Source: Flavobacterium sp. LHD-80 (GTDB lineage: Bacteria; Bacteroidota; Bacteroidia; Flavobacteriales; Flavobacteriaceae). From it: DNA of 64,000 nucleotides. Positions 17,119 to 26,438 of this stretch are shown one piece after another. The notes under the pieces are model-generated. The model ran no database searches. It saw nothing but the letters and a program-made list of their open reading frames with translations, and had not been told where the DNA came from. Every line of letters starts with the position of its first letter. Positions within the stretch are counted from its first letter, which is position 1. A program made the translations under genes and the position numbers. The DNA lies in contig NZ_JAVFVS010000004.1 of assembly GCF_030929605.1 (NCBI RefSeq), positions 558,001-622,000 of the forward strand, in the 5' to 3' direction.

Positions 17119-19128
17119 ATGCACAAAAATATAATGCTTTTGGGCATGGTTTTATTTTCTGTAACTGCTTTTTCACAAGAAGATTTGCAGGAAGTTAAAG
17201 TCACCAAAAAGCAAAAAGGAATTAAAAAATCCTATACACTTACATCCAACACATCGATAATTACAAGTAAAGAACTGCTAAAGGCGGCCTGCTGTAATTT
17301 GGCCGAAAGTTTTGAAACAAATCCTTCTATAGATGTCAATTTTTCGGATGCATTAACAGGAACCAAACAAATCAAAATGTTAGGTTTGACCAGTCCGTAT
17401 TTAATGATAACCGAAGAAAATATTCCATCAGTTCGTGGTGCTTCTCAGGCTTATGGATTGTCTTTTACGCCAGGTACATGGATCGAAAGTGTTCAAATTA
17501 CAAAAGGAGCGGGGAGTGTCATCAACGGTTATGAAAGCATTTCGGGACAAATAAATACGGAGCTTTTAAAGCCTTTGAGCGATATTCCGTTTTTCTTAAA
17601 TGCTTATGGTTCTACAGATGCTCGTTTTGAATTGAATACACATTTCAATAAAAAATTATCTGAAAAATGGGCAACAAGTTTGTTTGTTCACGGAAATACT
17701 CGTGTCGCAAAAAACGATATGAATAATGACGGTTTTTTAGACAATCCATTAGGAAAACAAATCAATATTTTAAATCGATATCAATATTACGATCCGGAAA
17801 GTGGCTTAGTTAGTTTTATCAATTTCAGATATATGAATGATAAAAAGCAAACTGGTGAAGTTGATTTTGATAAAGATATTGATCGTGGCACAACAAATCA
17901 TTGGGGTTCTGAAATCAATACAGAGCGTTTTGATGTGTCAACTAAAATTGGCTATGTTTTTAAAGATATGCCTTATCAAAGTATTGGTTTTCAAAATGCT
18001 TTTAACAGCCATAATCAAAACTCTTATTTCGGTTTGAATTTATATGATATAAAGCAGAATAGTTTTTATTCGAATTTGATTTTCAATTCGATTATCAACA
18101 ATACTATGCATAAATTTACAACGGGATTAAATTTTACTTACGATCAGTATCAGGAGTTTGTGAATGTAAATGATTACAGCCGAATTGATAATTCGGTTGG
18201 TGCATTTTTTGAATACACTTATGATAATACAGATAATTTCAGTTTGATTTTGGGAGGAAGAGTCGACAATCATAATAGATTAGGTTTTTTCGTAACGCCT
18301 CGTTTGCACATGCGATATAATCCGTGGAAAAATGGCGTTCTTCGTTTTTCTGCTGGAAGAGGAAAACGTTCTGCTAATATTTTCGCCGAAAATCAACAAC
18401 TTTTTGCAAGTTCAAGAAACTTTTCGATTTTAGACAATAGCGGAAAAATTTATGGTTTAAATCCTGAAATTGCATGGAATTACGGTATCAGTTTTTCGCA
18501 AAAATTCAGACTTTTTAATAAAAATGCCGAAGCTGGTTTTGATTTCTACAGAACCGATTTTCAAAATCAAGCCGTTGTCGATCTAATGCAAAGTCCGCAG
18601 GAAGTTTTATTCTATAATTTAAAAGGAAGTTCGTTTGCCAATAGTTTTCAGGCCGAATTTAATTATGAGTTAGTTCATAACTTGAATTTAAGAACAGCTT
18701 ATAAATATTATGATATCCAGACCGATTATTTAAGAGGAACTTTTCAACGTCCGCTTCAGGCAAAACATCGCTTTTTAGGAAATCTGGAATATGAAACAAC
18801 AGCCTCAGATGATGGGAAACAATGGAAATTTGATTATACTTTTAACTGGACAGGAAAACAGCAGTTGCCTTATACCGCTTCAAATCCGCCAGAAGATCAG
18901 TTTCCTGATTTTTCGCCTTCTTTCGCTGTGATGAATGCGCAGGTGACAAGAGTTTTTTCTCCTGTTTTTGAAGTGTATATTGGAGGGGAAAACATTGGAA
19001 ATTACAAACAGCAAAAAGCAATTTTAGGAGCAGATGATCCTTTTGGACCAAATTTTGATGCTTCAGTAGCTTACGCGCCAATTTTTGGACAAATGTATTA
19101 CGCAGGTCTACGATTTAAAATAAAATAA
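17119..19128 (+). CDS. TonB-dependent receptor, probably for copper or a metal complex
   Basis: I start the protein at 17119 (MHKNIMLLGMVLFSVTAFSQ, a normal signal peptide), giving 669 residues; an upstream start at 17020 would add an implausible 33-residue extension across the stem-loops. A plug domain (LKAACCNLAESFETNPSIDV, then QIKMLGL and ESVQITKGAGSVINGYESI) is followed by a 22-strand-type barrel that ends in a long beta pattern. The vicinal Cys-Cys in the plug, the upstream HYC_CC_PP gene and the downstream HMA gene point to metal uptake. Outer membrane. Confidence 0.9.
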   Translation: MHKNIMLLGMVLFSVTAFSQEDLQEVKVTKKQKGIKKSYTLTSNTSIITSKELLKAACCNLAESFETNPSIDVNFSDALTGTKQIKMLGLTSPYLMITEENIPSVRGASQAYGLSFTPGTWIESVQITKGAGSVINGYESISGQINTELLKPLSDIPFFLNAYGSTDARFELNTHFNKKLSEKWATSLFVHGNTRVAKNDMNNDGFLDNPLGKQINILNRYQYYDPESGLVSFINFRYMNDKKQTGEVDFDKDIDRGTTNHWGSEINTERFDVSTKIGYVFKDMPYQSIGFQNAFNSHNQNSYFGLNLYDIKQNSFYSNLIFNSIINNTMHKFTTGLNFTYDQYQEFVNVNDYSRIDNSVGAFFEYTYDNTDNFSLILGGRVDNHNRLGFFVTPRLHMRYNPWKNGVLRFSAGRGKRSANIFAENQQLFASSRNFSILDNSGKIYGLNPEIAWNYGISFSQKFRLFNKNAEAGFDFYRTDFQNQAVVDLMQSPQEVLFYNLKGSSFANSFQAEFNYELVHNLNLRTAYKYYDIQTDYLRGTFQRPLQAKHRFLGNLEYETTASDDGKQWKFDYTFNWTGKQQLPYTASNPPEDQFPDFSPSFAVMNAQVTRVFSPVFEVYIGGENIGNYKQQKAILGADDPFGPNFDASVAYAPIFGQMYYAGLRFKIK

Positions 19129-19191
19129 TACTGCAATAGCAATTGCAAAATTCAATAACAATAATAATTTCAAATTTTAATATTAAATAAG

Positions 19192-19533
19192 ATGAAAAGA
19201 ATAATTTTAATAGCCGTAATTAGTTTTTTAGGATTTTCGGTGCAAGCTCAAACTAAGAAAAATAAGAATCTAAAATATACTACAGAAGTTAACGGAAATT
19301 GTGAGCAATGTAAGAAACGTATTGAAAAAGCTGCTTTTAGTGTTCCGGGTGTAAAAACGGCAACTTGGGACGTGGCTTCGCATCAGCTTGCGGTAATTTT
19401 AAACGAAGAAAAATCATCTCCAGCAGATTTAAACAATGCGATTGCTAAAGTTGGTCACGATACCAAAGACGTGAAAGCAACGCAAACGGATTATGATAAT
19501 TTGCACAGCTGTTGCAAGTATGTAAGAGAATAA
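19192..19533 (+). CDS. Exported heavy-metal-associated (HMA) domain protein
   Basis: The 113-residue product has a signal peptide (IILIAVISFLGFSVQAQ) and an HMA fold with the metal-binding CxxC at C37-C40 (NCEQCKKRIE) and the typical GVKTATWDVASHQLAV. A second cysteine pair occurs at the C-terminus (HSCCKY). It is a likely periplasmic copper chaperone for the receptor encoded 63 bases upstream. A terminator closes the unit. Confidence 0.9.
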   Translation: MKRIILIAVISFLGFSVQAQTKKNKNLKYTTEVNGNCEQCKKRIEKAAFSVPGVKTATWDVASHQLAVILNEEKSSPADLNNAIAKVGHDTKDVKATQTDYDNLHSCCKYVRE

Positions 19534-19542
19534 TAATATTAG

Positions 19543-19572
19543 GAGCCCCAAGTTTATTACTGGGGCTTTTTT
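19543..19572 (+). terminator. Terminator of the metal cluster
   Basis: AGCCCCA and TGGGGCT form a stem followed by TTTTT, about 10 bases after the HMA gene. Confidence 0.85.
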
Positions 19573-19606
19573 AATAGTTAATTTATCTTTAAAATACCGT
19601 ATTTTA

Positions 19607-19637
19607 TTGTGGCTCTACTAAATTATTGTTACTTTCA
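19607..19637 (+). promoter_or_regulatory. Possible promoter of the DedA gene
   Basis: TTG, 20 bases, TACTTTCA. The last two positions of the -7 element deviate from consensus. It lies about 35 bases before the ATG. Confidence 0.35.
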
Positions 19638-19670
19638 CGAACTTAAATTAAGTATAACCAAACCATTTTT

Positions 19671-20357
19671 ATGAATAATTTTGATTGGACACAATTAGTC
19701 AACCCTGAATTTTATATCACTTTAAGTATCGGCGGTTTTCAAATTGGTTTATACATTGTGCTGTTTATTGTTTTTGCTGAAACCGGACTTTTTGCTGGTT
19801 TTTTTCTTCCTGGAGACAGTTTGCTTTTTTTATCAGGGATTTACAGCCGTGATCTGATTCAAAATGTGGTTTATATTCCGAGTGATTTTATAAACGTTTT
19901 TATACTTTCGACTCTTGTTGCAATAATGGGAGTTTTAGGAAATATGACTGGATATTGGTTTGGAGCTAAAAGCGGTTATTATCTATTTAAAAAAGAAGAT
20001 ACATTTTGGTTCAAGAAAAAATACTTGTTGCAGTCAAAAGATTTTTTTGAAAAATATGGCGGAAAAGCAATTATTTACGCTCGTTTTCTTCCAATCTTTA
20101 GAACCTTCGCGCCAATTATCGCAGGAATAGTTTCAATGGATAAAAAGAAATTTATGTTCTATAATGTATTAAGTTCTTTTTTATGGTCTTTTATATTGAT
20201 CTTTTCAGGACATTATTTATACGGAGTGTTTTTAGAACAAGGAATAGATTTGAAAGAGCATATAGAAGTTATCGTAATAGGAATAATTGTACTATCAACA
20301 TTCCCGGTTTTCTTAAAGCTTATCAAAAAGAGAACAAGCCATCAGGAAAAAATATAA
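19671..20357 (+). CDS. DedA family membrane protein
   Basis: The 228-residue inner-membrane protein has the VTT/DedA fold. It shows GLFAGFFLPGDSLLFLSG near residue 45 and the family motif FLPIFRTFAPIIAGI with its conserved Arg and Pro near 145. DedA proteins take part in lipid or undecaprenyl-phosphate translocation. It is a single gene, with its own terminator, convergent with the rod-shape cluster. Confidence 0.92.
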   Translation: MNNFDWTQLVNPEFYITLSIGGFQIGLYIVLFIVFAETGLFAGFFLPGDSLLFLSGIYSRDLIQNVVYIPSDFINVFILSTLVAIMGVLGNMTGYWFGAKSGYYLFKKEDTFWFKKKYLLQSKDFFEKYGGKAIIYARFLPIFRTFAPIIAGIVSMDKKKFMFYNVLSSFLWSFILIFSGHYLYGVFLEQGIDLKEHIEVIVIGIIVLSTFPVFLKLIKKRTSHQEKI

Positions 20358-20361
20358 ACAT

Positions 20362-20398
20362 AAAAAAGTCCGAAGTTTTAAAGCTTCGGACTTTTTTT
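20362..20398 (+). terminator. Terminator of the DedA gene
   Basis: AAAAAAGTCCGAAG and CTTCGGACTTTTTTT form a strong stem with an 8-base loop, 5 bases after the stop codon. Confidence 0.9.
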
Positions 20399-20435
20399 AT
20401 ATCCTTTATAAAGGAAAGTGTGTTTTTTAGATTAT

Positions 20436-20512
20436 AATATATAGCTTGCGGTTTCAACCGCATGGACGTAATATTCCTGTGTTCCTGTGGTTTAAACCGC
20501 AGGCTATATCTA
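20436..20512. repeat. REP-like imperfect inverted repeat
   Basis: The outer arms ATATAGC and GCTATAT enclose two small palindromes, TGCGGTTTcAACCGCA and TGTGGTTTaAACCGCA. This looks like an intergenic palindromic element. It lies between the convergent DedA and rodA genes; nothing else but the heptamer array is seen in this 332-base gap. Confidence 0.65.
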
Positions 20513-20590
20513 CATATAAGTGTTAATAGATGTTTTCTTTTATGTTTTTGTTAAAGAAATAAATTCCAGAGAAATTTTTAAAAATTGTAA

Positions 20591-20682
20591 TAACAATTAA
20601 CAATTAACAATTAACAATTAACAATTAACAATTAACAATTAACAATTAACAATTAACAATTAACAATTAACAATTAACAATT
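20591..20682. repeat. Tandem heptamer array (TAACAAT), 13 copies
   Basis: Thirteen perfect copies of a 7-base unit cover 92 bases and end 7 bases before the rodA stop codon. There are no spacers, so it is not a CRISPR. It lies downstream of both flanking genes. Confidence 0.95.
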
Positions 20683-20689
20683 TTCAGAC

Positions 20690-21925
20690 CTACCATTCAT
20701 TAACCTTATTAGCATCCATTTTTAAGAAGATAAACAGCAAAATGGTAAAGCCCCAGAGTCCGGAACCTCCATACGAAAAGAACGGCAATGGAACTCCAAT
20801 AGTTGGGAAAATACCAATAACCATGGCAATATTCACAAAAAAGTGAATGAATAAGATTCCGGCAACGCAGTAACCGTAAACGCGGCTAAATTTAGTTTTT
20901 TGTCTTTCTGCTAGATAAATTACTCTTAAAAATAAACCAACAAAAAGTGCAATAACAACCAGTGAGCCTACAAATCCCCATTCTTCACCAACGGTTGTAA
21001 AAATATAATCCGTATGTTGTTCGGGTACAAATCCTCCTTTTGTTTGAGTTCCTTGTAAAAAGCCTTTTCCAAGCCATCCACCAGATCCAATTGCAATTTC
21101 AGATTGGTTAGTATTATAACCAATACCTTTCATATCAACTGTTTTACCAAGTAAAATATTAAAACGGTCTCTGTGGTGTTGTTTGAAAACATGATCAAAA
21201 ACATAATCTACAGAGAAAACAAAAGCAGAAATAATGGCGAGAAATATGGCGCTCATAAGTAAATTTCGGTCTACAACCCGGCCTTTAAAATGGATTATTG
21301 CCAATACAACTACTGCAATCAAGATTACAACGTACGGTTCTAAAACCAGTGTGAGTACAAATAACAGAATTGTTATGAATCCAGTCCACACGTACCATGA
21401 TGGCAATCCTTCGCGGTACAATACGATGATGAAAATACTATAGATTAAGGCGCTTCCCGGGTCCGGCTGAGGTAAAATAAGAATAACCGGTAAAAATACA
21501 ATAGCTAGTGCCTGAACTTGCCTGTTTACTTCCTTGAGATTGATTTGAGTGTCACTTAAATATTTTGCTAATGCTAATGATGTAGCGGCTTTGGCAAACT
21601 CAGAAGGTTGTAAAGTAAAACTTCCAATTGCATACCAACATCTTTGACCAGCAATGGTTTTTCCGAAAAGAAACAAACCAGCAAGTGATAATAACGATAC
21701 ACCAAAAATAATACTGGCATATTTCTCGTAAAATTTTCCATCAACAAAAAGCACAACAAATATTAAAGGAATAGTACATCCAATAAAAATTAATTGTTTT
21801 TGATAAGTGCCTTCTGTAGATAATAATGAAGAAGAATAGATGTTTAGCCACCCTAATATTACTAACGTGGTATAGATAAAAACACTTATCCAGTCAATAT
21901 TATTTTTTACACTTTGATTTTTCAT
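20690..21925 (-). CDS. rodA: Rod-shape peptidoglycan glycosyltransferase RodA
   Basis: The 411-residue SEDS-family inner-membrane protein has about ten helices. Typical segments are QPSEFAKAATSLALAKYLSD, PQPDPGSALIYS, VPEQHTDYIFTTVGEEWGF and GVPLPFFSYGGSG. It polymerises lipid II during cell elongation with PBP2, whose gene lies 16 bases upstream. It is the last gene of the purH-mre-mrdA cluster. Confidence 0.97.
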   Translation of the reverse strand: MKNQSVKNNIDWISVFIYTTLVILGWLNIYSSSLLSTEGTYQKQLIFIGCTIPLIFVVLFVDGKFYEKYASIIFGVSLLSLAGLFLFGKTIAGQRCWYAIGSFTLQPSEFAKAATSLALAKYLSDTQINLKEVNRQVQALAIVFLPVILILPQPDPGSALIYSIFIIVLYREGLPSWYVWTGFITILLFVLTLVLEPYVVILIAVVVLAIIHFKGRVVDRNLLMSAIFLAIISAFVFSVDYVFDHVFKQHHRDRFNILLGKTVDMKGIGYNTNQSEIAIGSGGWLGKGFLQGTQTKGGFVPEQHTDYIFTTVGEEWGFVGSLVVIALFVGLFLRVIYLAERQKTKFSRVYGYCVAGILFIHFFVNIAMVIGIFPTIGVPLPFFSYGGSGLWGFTILLFIFLKMDANKVNEW

Positions 21926-21941
21926 CTGAAATAATCCTTTG

Positions 21942-23921
21942 TTAGTTTTTCTTAGTGGTATCTACCGCTGTTTTTTTGACTTCTGTTTTTGTTGTCGTTG
22001 CAGCTGGTACTTTTGGTTTTACAATTTTAGCTTGCAAAACAGAATCTTTCGGAACAGATTCAATTTTACCAGCTTCACTCATTCCTCCGAGTTTAGCATA
22101 TTCAGAGGCTAAACTTTTATTTAATACTCTTGTTTCTAAATCCGTTCTTGTGATTTTTTTTCGTAGATATTTTTCAATCATCAAACTCGCAATCGGTCCG
22201 GCAACACTTGCACCAAAACCTCCATTTTCAATCATAATCGCAATAGCAATTTTAGGATTGTCTTTTGGAGCAAAAGCAACAAAAATAGAGTGGTCTTCAA
22301 GTTGGACTCTTTTTCCTCCAATTTTGGCAAAGTTTTCCGCAGTTCCTGTTTTACCGCAAATATCAATTCCTTCCACTCTTAATCTGCTAGCTGTACCCAT
22401 GTTGTACACATCAAACAGTCCGCTTATAATTGGAGGGAAATATTTTTGGTCGATAGTTGTAGTGTGCTTAGTTGTGAACTTTTTATCAATAGTTTTTCCT
22501 TCAATTTTTTTGATGATATGAGGTGTGTAATAATACCCCTGATTAGCTATCGTTGCCATCATGTTGGCAAGCTGGATAGGAGTCATTACAACTTCTCCCT
22601 GACCAATTGCGTTAGAAACAATAGCAGTACTTCTCCATCCTCCGTTAGGATACATGCGCTTATAGGTTTTGGAAGTCGGAATTTTTCCTCTTTTTCCAGT
22701 TGGGAGATCATAGCCCATAAACTCACCTAATCCAAAACTTTTAAGATGAGAGCTCCAAACATCTACAGCAGCGCTTGGCTTTGTATACTTGTTAATGGTT
22801 CTCATGTATGCGGTTGCAAAATAAGTATTGCATGATTGATAAATACCTCTGTGCAATTGCAATTGTCCTCCGCTGCAGTGACATCTCATAAAACGGCCAC
22901 GAGCATAGCTAAAACCGTGATGACATGTAACAGTGAAAGTGTTTTCATCGATTACGCCTTCTTGAAGTGCTACTAAACCAGTCAATAATTTAAAAGGCGA
23001 TCCAGGAGGATATTCTGCTAGCAATCCTCTATCATATAAAGGTTTTGCAATCGAATCATGGTATAAAAGTGTATAATTTTTAGATTTTTGTCTTCCAACT
23101 AAAATTCCAGGATCGAAAGATGGAGCGGTAACAAGTGCTAAAATTTCACCGGTTTTAGGTTCAATAGCAACAATTCCACCTCTTTTATTGATCATTAACT
23201 CTTGGCCATACTTTTGAAGTTCACCATCAATAGTTAAATTAATATCTTCTCCGGCAACAGCAATCGTGTCGTATTTCCCGTCTTTATAGGAGCCAATTTC
23301 TCTATTGTATTTGTCTTTCTGAATGTATTTTACACCTTTTATACCGCGCAAAACTTCTTCGTAACTTTGTTCAACACCTTGTTGTCCAATTAAATCTCCG
23401 CTATTGTAGTATGGATTTTTAGCAATTAATTTTTCAGTTACCTGAGTTATGAATCCAAAAATATTAGCACCATAATCAACTTCGTAATCACGAAGCGATC
23501 TTTTTTGGAAATAAAAGCCTTCAAATTTTCTGATTTTTTCTTGAAAAGCAGCAAATTCAGTTTTGTTTAATTGTGCTAAAAATACAGAAGGAAGACGTGG
23601 GCTGTAAACTTTAGCCTTCGCAATTCTTTTGTCGTATTCTTCTTTTGTGATATTAAGTAAAGCACAGAATTCAGTAACATTCAAATCTTCTTTAATTTCA
23701 CGTGGTATTACCATGATATCATAAGAAGCCTGATTGGCTACTAATAATTTGCCATATCTATCATAAATATAACCTCTCTCAGGATAGTCGTACTGTTTTT
23801 TTATCGCGTTGTTTTCTGATTTTAGCTTAAATGAATCGTCAACAATTTGCAAATAAAATACCCTGATCAACAGTAAAGATCCTGCGATAATAATTAAAGC
23901 GGGCAACAGCACTTTTCTCAT
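21942..23921 (-). CDS. mrdA: Penicillin-binding protein 2 (elongasome transpeptidase)
   Basis: The 659-residue product has an N-terminal membrane anchor (VLLPALIIIAGSLLLIRVFYL), a pedestal domain and a transpeptidase domain. The active-site serine is S308 with K311 (PPGSPFK); SCN at 363-365 and KTGT in GKTGTAEN complete the three motifs. A Cys/His-rich segment (TCHHGF, then FMRCHC, then a downstream His) between the first two motifs may bind zinc. It cross-links the peptidoglycan that RodA makes. It overlaps mreD by 4 bases. Confidence 0.97.
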   Translation of the reverse strand: MRKVLLPALIIIAGSLLLIRVFYLQIVDDSFKLKSENNAIKKQYDYPERGYIYDRYGKLLVANQASYDIMVIPREIKEDLNVTEFCALLNITKEEYDKRIAKAKVYSPRLPSVFLAQLNKTEFAAFQEKIRKFEGFYFQKRSLRDYEVDYGANIFGFITQVTEKLIAKNPYYNSGDLIGQQGVEQSYEEVLRGIKGVKYIQKDKYNREIGSYKDGKYDTIAVAGEDINLTIDGELQKYGQELMINKRGGIVAIEPKTGEILALVTAPSFDPGILVGRQKSKNYTLLYHDSIAKPLYDRGLLAEYPPGSPFKLLTGLVALQEGVIDENTFTVTCHHGFSYARGRFMRCHCSGGQLQLHRGIYQSCNTYFATAYMRTINKYTKPSAAVDVWSSHLKSFGLGEFMGYDLPTGKRGKIPTSKTYKRMYPNGGWRSTAIVSNAIGQGEVVMTPIQLANMMATIANQGYYYTPHIIKKIEGKTIDKKFTTKHTTTIDQKYFPPIISGLFDVYNMGTASRLRVEGIDICGKTGTAENFAKIGGKRVQLEDHSIFVAFAPKDNPKIAIAIMIENGGFGASVAGPIASLMIEKYLRKKITRTDLETRVLNKSLASEYAKLGGMSEAGKIESVPKDSVLQAKIVKPKVPAATTTKTEVKKTAVDTTKKN

Positions 23922-24424
23922 CGTTTATTGGGCTTAATAAGGTAAATTATTATGATTGAAGTTATTATTGTAAAAATCGAGCTGAACAATGTTCGAAGCA
24001 AAATATCCCAAATGAATTTAAATTGAAATGCTTCGAGAACAAACAATATGATATGATGCAACAAAACAGAAACTAATATAAATGAAAACCGTTCAGGCGT
24101 TAAAGATTCGTTTAGTTTAATGGTTTGATATTCGTAACTCAGTCCAAATGAAAACTTAAAAATATAAGGTCTGTAATATGCTAAAATTACACACGATGTC
24201 GCATGAATTCCTCCCGAATTGCAAAACATATCCATTGTTAATCCAAGTAAAAAGCTTGAAAGAATCAATCCTGATTTATTACTGTTTACAGGATAAAGAA
24301 TGATATAAAGAATATACGGAAAAGGACTTATGTATCCTAAAAAATTCATATTGTTGAAAATAACAATCTGAATTGTCAGTAACATAATAAATCGAAAAAT
24401 ATTGACTAACAATGCGCTATTCAT
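23918..24424 (-). CDS. mreD: Rod-shape-determining protein MreD
   Basis: The 168-residue product is a very hydrophobic inner-membrane protein with about five helices and few conserved residues, as usual for MreD. Assignment rests on size, topology and its place between mreC (8-base overlap) and mrdA (4-base overlap). Confidence 0.88.
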   Translation of the reverse strand: MNSALLVNIFRFIMLLTIQIVIFNNMNFLGYISPFPYILYIILYPVNSNKSGLILSSFLLGLTMDMFCNSGGIHATSCVILAYYRPYIFKFSFGLSYEYQTIKLNESLTPERFSFILVSVLLHHIILFVLEAFQFKFIWDILLRTLFSSIFTIITSIIIIYLIKPNKR

Positions 24425-25241
24425 CTTTTTCCTTTTTTTCTAAATTAATAAGTTCTTCTCTGTCTTTACTTTTGATAATATAAACGTGTCCAAGATTTGT
24501 CATATCGTTAAATAACTTAACTTTTATAACATAAAAACTGGTCTGTTCTTCTTTGTAAACTGTTTCAACGGTTCCAATATTGATTCCTTCAGGGAAAATT
24601 ACAGATTGTCCTCCAGTTACAATAGTGTCACCTTTTCTAACCGAAGCTAATCTCGGAACATCTTTCAGCTGTACAAAACCAGTACTCTTTCCGTCCCATG
24701 TTAAAGAGCCAAAATGATTTGACTTTTTAAGTTTGGCGTTGATTTGTGATTTCATGTTTAAGATACTCACTACAGTAGAATATCGTGGTGAAGTGTTGTC
24801 AATTACCCCAACAATTCCTAAGCTGTTTATTACTCCCATATCTGGTTTTACACCTTCATTGGCTCCAGAATTTAAAGTAAGAAAGTTTTCGTGTGTGTTG
24901 TATGTGTTATGAATCACTTTTGATACAATGATGTCAGCAGGTTTTACTCCTTTAATTGTATCAGGCAAAGGTAATTTTGTGGTGTCTTCTTTGTTGAATA
25001 AAAGACTTTTTAATCTTGCATTTTCAAGTACAAGTTCATCATTTTGAGCTCTTAAATTCAAATATTCGTCTATACGATTAATTCTTTCATAAACACCTCC
25101 GCTCAAAAAGTTAGCTGAACTGATTACTCTGCTTCTGTGGTAAGAATGTGATTGAATTGTGAGCGTCAACGAAATACCTAAAAGCAGCAAAAACAGTAAC
25201 CGATTACTGTTTCTTATAATGAAATTAAAAATTTGCTGCAT
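24417..25241 (-). CDS. mreC: Rod-shape-determining protein MreC
   Basis: The 274-residue product has one N-terminal membrane helix (LLFLLLLGISLTLTIQ), a coiled-coil stretch (residues about 55-90, YLNLRAQNDELVLENARLKSL shortened) and a periplasmic beta-barrel part. The latter includes NSLGIVGVIDNTSPRYSTVV and VTGGQSVIFPEGINIGTV. It links MreB to PBP2 in the elongasome. The gap to mreB holds a hairpin. Confidence 0.95.
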   Translation of the reverse strand: MQQIFNFIIRNSNRLLFLLLLGISLTLTIQSHSYHRSRVISSANFLSGGVYERINRIDEYLNLRAQNDELVLENARLKSLLFNKEDTTKLPLPDTIKGVKPADIIVSKVIHNTYNTHENFLTLNSGANEGVKPDMGVINSLGIVGVIDNTSPRYSTVVSILNMKSQINAKLKKSNHFGSLTWDGKSTGFVQLKDVPRLASVRKGDTIVTGGQSVIFPEGINIGTVETVYKEEQTSFYVIKVKLFNDMTNLGHVYIIKSKDREELINLEKKEKDE

Positions 25242-25293
25242 TTCTTGTCTGGTTATTTTGTTTCAGGATATGCTTAAGGTTTCAAAATTTACC

Positions 25294-25320
25294 AGGGTCA
25301 AACAGTAGAAATTTGACCCT
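25294..25320 (-). other. Hairpin between mreB and mreC
   Basis: AGGGTCAAA and TTTGACCCT form a perfect 9-bp stem with a 9-base loop. No T run follows on the minus strand, so it is more likely a processing or stability element than a terminator. Confidence 0.5.
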
Positions 25321-25353
25321 AATAAAAGTATATTGATTGTTGTTTTTCGAATC

Positions 25354-26382
25354 TTATTTGATTAAGATACTTTTAAATTTTGCAATGTTTTTTAGTGCCA
25401 TTCCAGTACCGCGAACTACAGCTCTTAATGGATCTTCAGCAATATAAACAGGTAAATCTGTTTTTTGAGAAATACGTTTGTCAAGACCTCTCAACATCGA
25501 TCCACCACCAGCTAAATAGATACCTGTATTGTAAATATCGGCAGCTAATTCTGGAGGAGTTTGAGATAATGTTTCCATTACTGCATCTTCAATACGCTGA
25601 ATTGATTTATCTAATGCTTTTGCAATCTCACGGTAAGAAACATCAACTTGCTTTGGTTTTCCTGTAAGCAAATCTCTACCTTGAACTGACATATCTTCTG
25701 GCGGACCATCTAAATCTTCGATAGCTGCTCCAATTTGAATTTTTATTTTTTCAGCAGTACTTTCTCCAACAAATAAGTTGTGCTGTGTACGCATGTAATA
25801 AACGATATCATTTGTGAAAACGTCACCTGCAATTTTTACAGATTTATCACATACAATTCCGCCTAATGCAATTACAGCGATTTCAGTTGTACCACCTCCA
25901 ATATCAACAATCATGTTTCCTTTTGGTTGCATGATATCGATACCAATACCAATAGCTGCTGCCATTGGCTCATGAATCAAATAAACTTCTTTTCCGTTTA
26001 CTCTTTCACAAGATTCTTTTACTGCACGCATCTCAACCTCAGTAATTCCAGACGGAATACATACTACCATTCGTAAAGCTGGCGTAAACATTCTTTTTTT
26101 CAATGCAGGAATACTTTTAATGAACATGTTGATCATTTTTTCCGAAGCATCAAAATCAGCAATTACTCCATCTTTCAGTGGCCTTATGGTCTTGATGTTT
26201 TCATGCGTTTTACCTTGCATCATATTGGCTTCTTTACCAACGGCGATGATTTTGCCTGATACTCTGTCGCGTGCTACGATAGAGGGGCTGTCAATAACAA
26301 CTTTATCATTATGAATGATTAAAGTGTTTGCGGTACCAAGGTCTATTGCAATATCCTCAGTCATGAAATCAAAAAATCCCAT
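25354..26382 (-). CDS. mreB: Rod-shape-determining protein MreB
   Basis: The 342-residue product is the actin-like cell-shape filament protein. Nucleotide-binding signatures are DLGTANTLI near the N-terminus, IVDIGGGTTEIAV in the middle and YLAGGGSMLRG near the C-terminus. Length and all phosphate loops are normal. It directs the RodA/PBP2 synthesis machinery encoded downstream. Confidence 0.98.
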   Translation of the reverse strand: MGFFDFMTEDIAIDLGTANTLIIHNDKVVIDSPSIVARDRVSGKIIAVGKEANMMQGKTHENIKTIRPLKDGVIADFDASEKMINMFIKSIPALKKRMFTPALRMVVCIPSGITEVEMRAVKESCERVNGKEVYLIHEPMAAAIGIGIDIMQPKGNMIVDIGGGTTEIAVIALGGIVCDKSVKIAGDVFTNDIVYYMRTQHNLFVGESTAEKIKIQIGAAIEDLDGPPEDMSVQGRDLLTGKPKQVDVSYREIAKALDKSIQRIEDAVMETLSQTPPELAADIYNTGIYLAGGGSMLRGLDKRISQKTDLPVYIAEDPLRAVVRGTGMALKNIAKFKSILIK

Positions 26383-26424
26383 AAGTTTTTTAGGGGTTTA
26401 AAATGTTATAAATTATTTATCGAA

Positions 26425-26432
26425 CAAAGTTA
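26425..26432 (-). promoter_or_regulatory. -7 element before mreB
   Basis: TAACTTTG on the minus strand, about 45 bases before the mreB start. The -33 position is poor, so mreB may also be read from purH. Confidence 0.4.
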
Positions 26433-26438
26433 AACAAA

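Noticed and set aside
20591..20682. Possible CRISPR array
   Set aside because: The unit is 7 bases long with no spacers and no cas genes; it is a simple tandem repeat.
21955..22521. 188-residue plus-strand ORF inside mrdA
   Set aside because: It is antisense to a well-conserved gene and has no family features.
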